A DNA stretch of 64,000 bases from Pandoraea anhela (GTDB taxonomy: Bacteria > Pseudomonadota > Gammaproteobacteria > Burkholderiales > Burkholderiaceae), in the NCBI RefSeq assembly GCF_902459655.1, contig NZ_CABPSB010000001.1, positions 558,001-622,000 on the forward strand, read 5' to 3'. Shown here piece after piece: positions 58,714 through 64,000 of this stretch. The translations under genes and the position numbers were made by a program. The stretch's first letter is position 1. Every line of letters begins with the position of its first letter. A model generated the notes under the pieces. The model searched no databases, was not told the origin of the DNA, and saw only the letters and a program-made list of their open reading frames with translations.

Positions 58714-60984
58714 TTATCGGCAAATGCCAAATCGGGCAATTAGCGAATCCAGCTGTTCAATTTCCACCGGACGGGAAAATAAATAGCCTTGTGCACTCAG
58801 AGGAACGAAGTGACGCAGCCAATCGAGTTGCCGATCGTTCTCCACGCCTTCGACGATCAGATCGATGCCGAGCGAGCGTGCAATATTGACGATGTTCGAA
58901 ATCATGAGGCACGAGCGTGACGAATCGGGAATCGATTCCACGAACGAGCGGTCGACCTTCAGCGTGTCCACCGGGAAACGCGTCAGATAGGACAACGACG
59001 AATAGCCGGTGCCGAAGTCGTCGAGCGCAATGCGCAATCCGGCGCGCTTGAACTGCTCGATCTTCATCTCGACGAGCGCCGGGTTCTTGACCATCACCGA
59101 CTCGGTGATTTCCAGTTCCAGACGATGCGGCTCGATCGCGTACTCTTTGACGAGACGCTCGACCAGCTCACCGATATCCCCGCGCCAGAACTGCACCGAC
59201 GACACGTTGACGGCCAGACGTAGCGACCCCATCGGCGTATCCCGCCAGGCGACGAGTTGACGGCACGCCTGCGTCAGCGCAAATTCGCCGATGGCGACAA
59301 TCTGGCCGGTCGTCTCGGCCAGCGGGATGAACTCGCCCGCACTGAGAACCCCGCGCTCCGGATGACGCCAGCGAATCAGCGCCTCCATCCCGCACACACA
59401 ATCGCTGCCAAGCGAGATGATCGGCTGATATGCGAGAAAGAACTCGCCGTTGGCCAGCGCCTGTTCCATCTGACGCTCCCAGACAACCAACTGATGCGCC
59501 TGATAAGTCATCTGCTGCGTGTAGACGCGCACCACGCTCTTGCCGGCTTCCTTGGCGGAATACATCGCCAGATCCGCTTTCTTGATGAGATCCGCTTCGG
59601 TTTCTTCCGGCTTCGTCCAGAAAGTCACGCCGATACTGGCGTGCAGCGCAAACGAGGTGCCATCGGCCACCATCGGCGCCTTGAGCGCGGCGAGCAACGT
59701 CTCGCCCAGCGGCTCGGCTTGCTCGGGCGCGCCATCGCCTTCGAGCAACACCATGAACTCATCGCCGGCGAAGCGCGCGAGCATGGCCCCGGCGGGCATC
59801 CGAGGGATAAACCGCTCAGACACCTGCCGGATGATTTCGTCGCCCTGCGAATGGCCCAGCGTATCGTTCACGCTCTTGAAGTTGTCGAGATCGATGTGCA
59901 ACAACGCCACTTTGCCCAGCCGTTCCGGGTTCGCCAGCGTCCGGCGAAGCGACTCCATCAACGCATAGCGATTCGGCAATCCCGTGAGCGCATCGTAGGA
60001 AATCAGCCGGGTGAGTTGTTGATCCCGTCCGATCAGACGCTGCATCAGATACGCGATGAGCGCGAAGAACACGACGAGCGCCACCGAAATGAACGTCGCC
60101 ATGGTGAGATAGACGCGTTCCACGTGACGGTACTCGGACAGCTCCTCGTCGAGCGACAGCCCGACCTGAACCGCGAGCGGATAATCGCGCAGATGCCGAT
60201 ACGCCACAATGCGCTCGACGCCGTCGATCGGATCGCGCTGCACGCCGGAATTGCGTTGTTCGGCGGTAAACGGCGGCAACTCCCCGGTCCCGGTGATGGC
60301 GACGCTCGCGCCGGTGCTGCGCGCGAGCAAGGCGCCATCGTCCGCGATGACTGCGATCTGACTGTACTGCCCAAGCACGGCGTTCGTATAGAAATCGGAG
60401 GTGAAGTAACTCGGCTCCTGCGACACCACGACAACGCCCGCGAACGTACCGTCGGGATTGTTCAGACGCCGGCTGAACTGGAGCACCCATTTTCGCGAGA
60501 GGCGGCCGAAGACCGGGTGGCTGATGAACAGGCCGTCGCTCTCGTCGTCGAGATGCACGCGGAAATGCTCGCGATCGGCAATATTCACACCCGCGCTTGC
60601 TGGCATCGTCGCGGCGACGATGTTGCCTTTGGCGTCCACCACGCTCACGAGCACCATAAAACGCTCGGACACGATGCCGTCGGCGAGCGTCTGCTTCAGA
60701 TCGAAATCGCTGCGACGACGCTCGTATTCATACTTCACGAAGCGGGTGATCTGGTCGACCTGGCGAATGGCCCGCAAGGTCTGCTGTTCCAGTGCCGTCG
60801 AGACAGTGGCGGCCGACGCCGCCGTATCGCGCAAAATCGCCCGGTACTCGATGGAGATGCGCCAAAGCACGGCCGTCCACAGGAGGACCAGAATCAGGAG
60901 ACCGAAAATCAGGATAGCGACGATCGAGCGATAGGAAGTCGCCCAACGTCCGCGCCGCGCTCCCATCATGCTCGGTTCCGCCAT
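58714..60984 (-). CDS. Membrane GGDEF-EAL protein with dCache sensor
   Basis: The 756-residue protein has a first helix (about 18-40), a dCache periplasmic sensor, a second helix (about 295-318), GGDEF and EAL. The GGDEF motif reads AGDEF (near 405) and the I-site is absent (PAGA). EAL is intact: EALIRW near 534, NVSSVQFW, EITESVMV, LDDFGTGYSS, KVDRSFV, VEGVEND. It is probably a phosphodiesterase, with cyclase activity possible. ATG 60984 has AAGGA about nine bases upstream. A separate terminator was not seen. Confidence 0.92.
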   Translation of the reverse strand: MAEPSMMGARRGRWATSYRSIVAILIFGLLILVLLWTAVLWRISIEYRAILRDTAASAATVSTALEQQTLRAIRQVDQITRFVKYEYERRRSDFDLKQTLADGIVSERFMVLVSVVDAKGNIVAATMPASAGVNIADREHFRVHLDDESDGLFISHPVFGRLSRKWVLQFSRRLNNPDGTFAGVVVVSQEPSYFTSDFYTNAVLGQYSQIAVIADDGALLARSTGASVAITGTGELPPFTAEQRNSGVQRDPIDGVERIVAYRHLRDYPLAVQVGLSLDEELSEYRHVERVYLTMATFISVALVVFFALIAYLMQRLIGRDQQLTRLISYDALTGLPNRYALMESLRRTLANPERLGKVALLHIDLDNFKSVNDTLGHSQGDEIIRQVSERFIPRMPAGAMLARFAGDEFMVLLEGDGAPEQAEPLGETLLAALKAPMVADGTSFALHASIGVTFWTKPEETEADLIKKADLAMYSAKEAGKSVVRVYTQQMTYQAHQLVVWERQMEQALANGEFFLAYQPIISLGSDCVCGMEALIRWRHPERGVLSAGEFIPLAETTGQIVAIGEFALTQACRQLVAWRDTPMGSLRLAVNVSSVQFWRGDIGELVERLVKEYAIEPHRLELEITESVMVKNPALVEMKIEQFKRAGLRIALDDFGTGYSSLSYLTRFPVDTLKVDRSFVESIPDSSRSCLMISNIVNIARSLGIDLIVEGVENDRQLDWLRHFVPLSAQGYLFSRPVEIEQLDSLIARFGICR

Positions 60985-61289
60985 AGGTCGAGATCCTTTC
61001 AGCCCTCGCGCCCCCGCGCGATAAGGTCGATATTGGCCCGTTTATTAAGAGGATCCAAGGGACGTCACTGATTGACGTCGGTGTTTCCGGCAAGTGTAAG
61101 GCAATCCCCCCGCACCCGGAAGTCGTTCCAAGTCCTCTCAATCGAGGGATGTATGGCGTTCATCATGCCGGACGAGCGCCGCCCCGCCTTGCGGCGTGCC
61201 TTATCTCGGATTACGGAAGTTTGCGCGCCCGCCGCATTAGGAGAATCCCGAATTCTGCGGCAGTCTGAAGCGTGCTTGACCGCGCCTGC
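60985..61289. other. Intergenic region between merR and GGDEF-EAL genes
   Basis: Both flanking genes lie on the minus strand. It should contain the promoter of the GGDEF-EAL gene. I see no other feature. Confidence 0.45.
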
Positions 61290-61700
61290 TCAGGATTTGA
61301 GCAGATCGATGACGGACTCGAGGCGGCGACGCAGATCGCCCACGTCGAGCGCGCCCTCACCAGCGATCCCAATCGCCTCGGCGGAAGCCGTCGCCCCGCT
61401 CGCCTGGGCACTGGCAGCGCTTGACGCGCGCGCACCGCGCGGCGTATCCGCCTCCAGACGATTACGAGCGCCATTGATGGTGAAGCCCTGCTCGTAAAGC
61501 AGTTCCCGGATTCGCCGGATCAGCAGAACTTCATGGTGTTGGTAGTACCGTCGGTTGCCGCGTCGCTTGACCGGACGCAGCTGCGTGAACTCTTGCTCCC
61601 AATAGCGCAGCACATGCGGCTTGACACCACATAGCTCGCTCACCTCACCAATGGTGAAGTAACGCTTGGCGGGAATCGGCGGCAAGACAACGTGATCCAT
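61290..61700 (-). CDS. MerR family transcriptional regulator
   Basis: The 136-residue protein has an N-terminal MerR helix-turn-helix: KRYFTIGEVSELCGVKPHVLRYWEQEF (read in parts) and wing GNRRYYQHHEV. The middle is Ala/Ser-rich and the C-terminus is a short helix, not a metal-binding loop, so it is not a classic mercury regulator. A gene of this kind follows ihfA in Burkholderiales. It lies 79 bases after ihfA and may be cotranscribed. Target unknown. Confidence 0.88.
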   Translation of the reverse strand: MDHVVLPPIPAKRYFTIGEVSELCGVKPHVLRYWEQEFTQLRPVKRRGNRRYYQHHEVLLIRRIRELLYEQGFTINGARNRLEADTPRGARASSAASAQASGATASAEAIGIAGEGALDVGDLRRRLESVIDLLKS

Positions 61701-61779
61701 CGCGGCGTTAGCGGAATGGGACGACGGTTAAATTGCGGACGAAAAACCAGCGGCCGCCACAGAATGCGGCGGCCGGGAA

Positions 61780-62172
61780 TTACTTGCTCAGAACACCAGA
61801 CTCGACCATCGACTTGAGCTTCTGGCTGGCGTGGAAGGTGACGACACGACGCGCCGCAATCGGAATCGCTTCGCCGGTCTTCGGATTCCGGCCCGGCCGT
61901 TGCGGCTTGTCACGCAGCTGGAAGTTACCGAAGCCGGACAGCTTGACGCTGTCGCCCGACTCAAGCGCGTCGCGAATCGATTCGAAGAAAGCTTCGACCA
62001 TATCCTTCGCTTCGCGCTTGTTCAGACCGACGTGCTCGAACAGCAACTCCGCCAGTTCGGCCTTGGTCAGCGTCGGCGCTTCGGTCGAGACCTCGTTCAC
62101 TTCGCTGCGGCCCAGCGCGATGCGCTGCGCCGCGAGCATGGCTTCAAATTCACCAGGATTCATTTCGTTCAT
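61780..62172 (-). CDS. ihfA: Integration host factor alpha subunit
   Basis: The 130-residue DNA-bending protein has the HU/IHF fold: [23 protein letters not shown], the GFGNFQLRD turn and RNPKTGE arm. The E. coli protein has 99 residues; here about 30 residues are added at the N-terminus ([16 protein letters not shown] onward), a betaproteobacterial trait. It partners IhfB. The gene follows pheT by 62 bases, as in many proteobacteria, probably on the pheST-ihfA transcript. Several starts are possible between 62163 and 62181. Confidence 0.93.
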   Translation of the reverse strand: MNEMNPGEFEAMLAAQRIALGRSEVNEVSTEAPTLTKAELAELLFEHVGLNKREAKDMVEAFFESIRDALESGDSVKLSGFGNFQLRDKPQRPGRNPKTGEAIPIAARRVVTFHASQKLKSMVESGVLSK

Positions 62173-62234
62173 ACGTCCCACGCGATGGCGATGACAGTGC
62201 GATAACCCACTCGCACCCGGATTTTTACTGGGCT

Positions 62235-64000
62235 TCAGGCGCGCAAACGTGCGCCGAACCCTTCTACCCGTTGTACCAGTGCGTTAATGGCGCCCTGGAC
62301 CGTCTCATCCTGCAACGTACCCGAGGGGTCTTGCAGAGTAACACGAAACGCCACGCTTTTGTCCTGCGCCCCCAAGGAGCCCGATGCCGTACCCGCCTTG
62401 GGCCGGAACTCGTCGAACAAGCGCACCGATTGCACCACACTGCATGCCGGGTCGTCCTGACGCGCGGCAAGCATGGCATCGAGCAACACCTGAACCGGCT
62501 GCGACTGATCGACCACGAGCGCGATGTCCCGCGTGACCGGCGGGAACTTCGAGATGTCCTCGTAGCTCGCCACGTCTCGACCGAACAGCGCCTCGGCTTC
62601 GATTTCGAACAGGACCGGCGCCTGCGGCAGGTCATACTTCTGCTGCCAGCGCGGGTGGAGTTCACCAATGAAGCCGACGCGCTTGCCGTCGATTTCGATC
62701 GCAGCGCTGCGTCCCGGATGCAAAGCCGGATGCTCGGCCTTGACGAAACGCGCCGTACGAGGGGCCAGCAATGCCTCGAGGTCGCCCTTCACGTCGAAGA
62801 AGTCAACCTGACGTGCGGGGGCGCCCCACTGTTCTTCGAGCACCGGGCCATAGGCCAGCGCAGCAACGCTCAGCGGCTGACGATAACCGCCAACGCTCAA
62901 CTCGCCCGACGCAACCGTGTTGTCACGGTGATAAGTCCGGCCGATTTCGAACACGCGAACGCGCGATGCCTTGCGATTCAGGTTGTAACGGGCCGTCGCG
63001 ATCAGGCTGCCGATGAGCGTGGAACGCATCACAGCGAGATGGCTGGCGATCGGGTTGAGGAGCTTGATCGGATTGTCGTTGCCGGCGAAGTCGGCTTCCC
63101 ACTCGACGTCGACAAAACTGAAGCCGACCGTCTCGTGATAGTCGCGCGCCGCCACGGCATGACGCACCGCGTGTTGCGAGCGACGGCCTTCCTGCGTCGG
63201 ACGCATTTCGCTCGCCGCTACCGGCGGATTGGCCGGAATGCGATCGAAGCCGTAAATACGCGCAATCTCTTCGATCAGATCCTCTTCGATCTCGATGTCG
63301 AAGCGGTAAGACGGCGGCGTGACTTCGAACACGCCGTCCTGCAACGTGAACGGCAGTCCGAGGCGCGTGAAGATGGCGCTCATCTCCGCTTCGGAGACGG
63401 GCACCCCCAGAATCTTGACGGCACGCGCCACGCGCATCTTCACAGGCTGACGCTCGGGCAGCTTCGCAACCTGGTCTTCCAGCGGGCCGGCCTGACCGCC
63501 GCAAATGTCGAGCACGAGTTGCGTTGCCCGCTCCAGGGCACGCACGTTGCCGGCAAAGTCGACACCACGCTCGAAGCGGTGCGATGCATCGCTCGTGAAG
63601 TTGTACTTGCGCGCACGGCCCTGAATCGCCTGCGGGAAGAAGAACGCACCTTCCAGGAAGATGTTCTGCGTCTCGAGCCCCGCCTTGGTCGAATCGCCGC
63701 CCATGATGCCGGCAAGGCCGATCGGGCCGCTGGCGTCGGTGATGGCCAGCGTACTCTCGTCGAGCGTTACGGTTTGCTCGTTGAGCAGCTTGAGCGTCTC
63801 ACCCGCACGGCCGAAGCGCACGTCGATCCCGCCTTGCAGACGGTTCAGATCGTAGACGTGCAACGGCTGCCCCAGTTCGAGCATCACGTAGTTGGTGATG
63901 TCGACCAGCGCCGAGATGCTGCGCTGACCGGCGCGCTCGAGGCGCTCCACCATCCAGCGCGGCGACGGCGCTGCGGCATTCACGTTGCGGATGATGCGAC
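62235..64000 (-). CDS. pheT: Phenylalanine-tRNA ligase beta subunit (5' end missing)
   Basis: The visible 588 codons are the C-terminal part of PheT, which with PheS charges tRNA-Phe. The frame is open to the right edge; upstream codons continue into family sequence, and a GTG at 63983 is internal, so the gene starts outside the window. Signatures are [50 protein letters not shown] and the C-terminal anticodon-binding-like domain ([15 protein letters not shown] in the form [10 protein letters not shown]). It precedes ihfA and the merR-type gene. Confidence 0.95.
   Translation of the reverse strand, partial: RIIRNVNAAAPSPRWMVERLERAGQRSISALVDITNYVMLELGQPLHVYDLNRLQGGIDVRFGRAGETLKLLNEQTVTLDESTLAITDASGPIGLAGIMGGDSTKAGLETQNIFLEGAFFFPQAIQGRARKYNFTSDASHRFERGVDFAGNVRALERATQLVLDICGGQAGPLEDQVAKLPERQPVKMRVARAVKILGVPVSEAEMSAIFTRLGLPFTLQDGVFEVTPPSYRFDIEIEEDLIEEIARIYGFDRIPANPPVAASEMRPTQEGRRSQHAVRHAVAARDYHETVGFSFVDVEWEADFAGNDNPIKLLNPIASHLAVMRSTLIGSLIATARYNLNRKASRVRVFEIGRTYHRDNTVASGELSVGGYRQPLSVAALAYGPVLEEQWGAPARQVDFFDVKGDLEALLAPRTARFVKAEHPALHPGRSAAIEIDGKRVGFIGELHPRWQQKYDLPQAPVLFEIEAEALFGRDVASYEDISKFPPVTRDIALVVDQSQPVQVLLDAMLAARQDDPACSVVQSVRLFDEFRPKAGTASGSLGAQDKSVAFRVTLQDPSGTLQDETVQGAINALVQRVEGFGARLRA

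Overview
The window is GC-rich, densely packed DNA that reads like the chromosome of a Burkholderiaceae betaproteobacterium. Gene content and protein style (DUF2147 pair, DUF3717, DUF934 beside cysI, pheT-ihfA-merR order, odhA-odhB-lpdA order) fit Burkholderia/Pandoraea best, with Pandoraea my guess. No rRNA, CRISPR array, transposase, integrase or plasmid gene was seen. There is one tRNA, tRNA-Pro(GGG). Both window edges cut genes: the 3' end of a possible MarR-like gene on the left and the 5' end of pheT on the right.

Layout. 1-7.1 kb: a Gly/Ser/Thr-rich lipoprotein, a predicted lipase/esterase, two DUF2147 paralogues, a DUF2939 membrane protein, a small secreted protein and zapE. 7.2-13 kb: the 2-oxoglutarate dehydrogenase operon odhA-odhB-lpdA, ended by a strong terminator. 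13.5-26.2 kb: a lipoprotein, a chemoreceptor, a TPR protein, a LysE exporter, penicillin-binding protein 1A, the azlCD amino acid exporter, gshA, a TauE/SafE permease and an acyl-CoA synthetase. 26.5-27.8 kb: tRNA-Pro followed by one unrecognised gene that looks accessory. 27.8-37.4 kb: a GGDEF-EAL enzyme in operon with a cupredoxin-like secreted protein, the sulfite reductase operon cysI-DUF934 (CysI carries a fused DUF2849 domain), a small gene behind a LexA-type box, a diguanylate cyclase and a YoaK/DUF1275 membrane protein. 37.6-46.3 kb: a BLUF photoreceptor, then a seven-gene operon that pairs a PotABCD-type importer with a three-subunit HcnABC/opine-oxidase-type flavoenzyme, divergent from an IclR regulator. 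46.3-61 kb: OsmC, a flavin reductase, TMEM175, an S4 protein, four more c-di-GMP enzymes, a DUF3717 gene behind a second LexA-type box, rubredoxin and small exported proteins. 61.3-64 kb: merR-type gene, ihfA and pheT.

How the parts work together. Central metabolism (TCA cycle E1/E2/E3), sulfur assimilation and glutathione synthesis, wall synthesis and translation form the core. Signalling is unusually heavy: six GGDEF proteins (three also with EAL) lie within about 33 kb, with a blue-light sensor and a chemoreceptor. The most distinct accessory metabolic unit is the importer/flavoenzyme operon, whose likely substrate is an opine, D-amino acid or similar amine, probably controlled by the divergent IclR protein through near-palindromic sites in the shared promoter region.

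The observations most worth following are two good CTGT-N8-ACAG boxes, each in front of a small orphan gene; a 35-bp near-perfect palindrome at 53.9 kb; the DUF2849-CysI fusion; a leader with an orphan intrinsic terminator before the flavin reductase gene; direct repeats of the OmpR/CpxR type near 5.36 kb; and a scatter of 9-10 bp tandem repeats inside and between genes. All family names come from reading motifs by eye; no database search was run.
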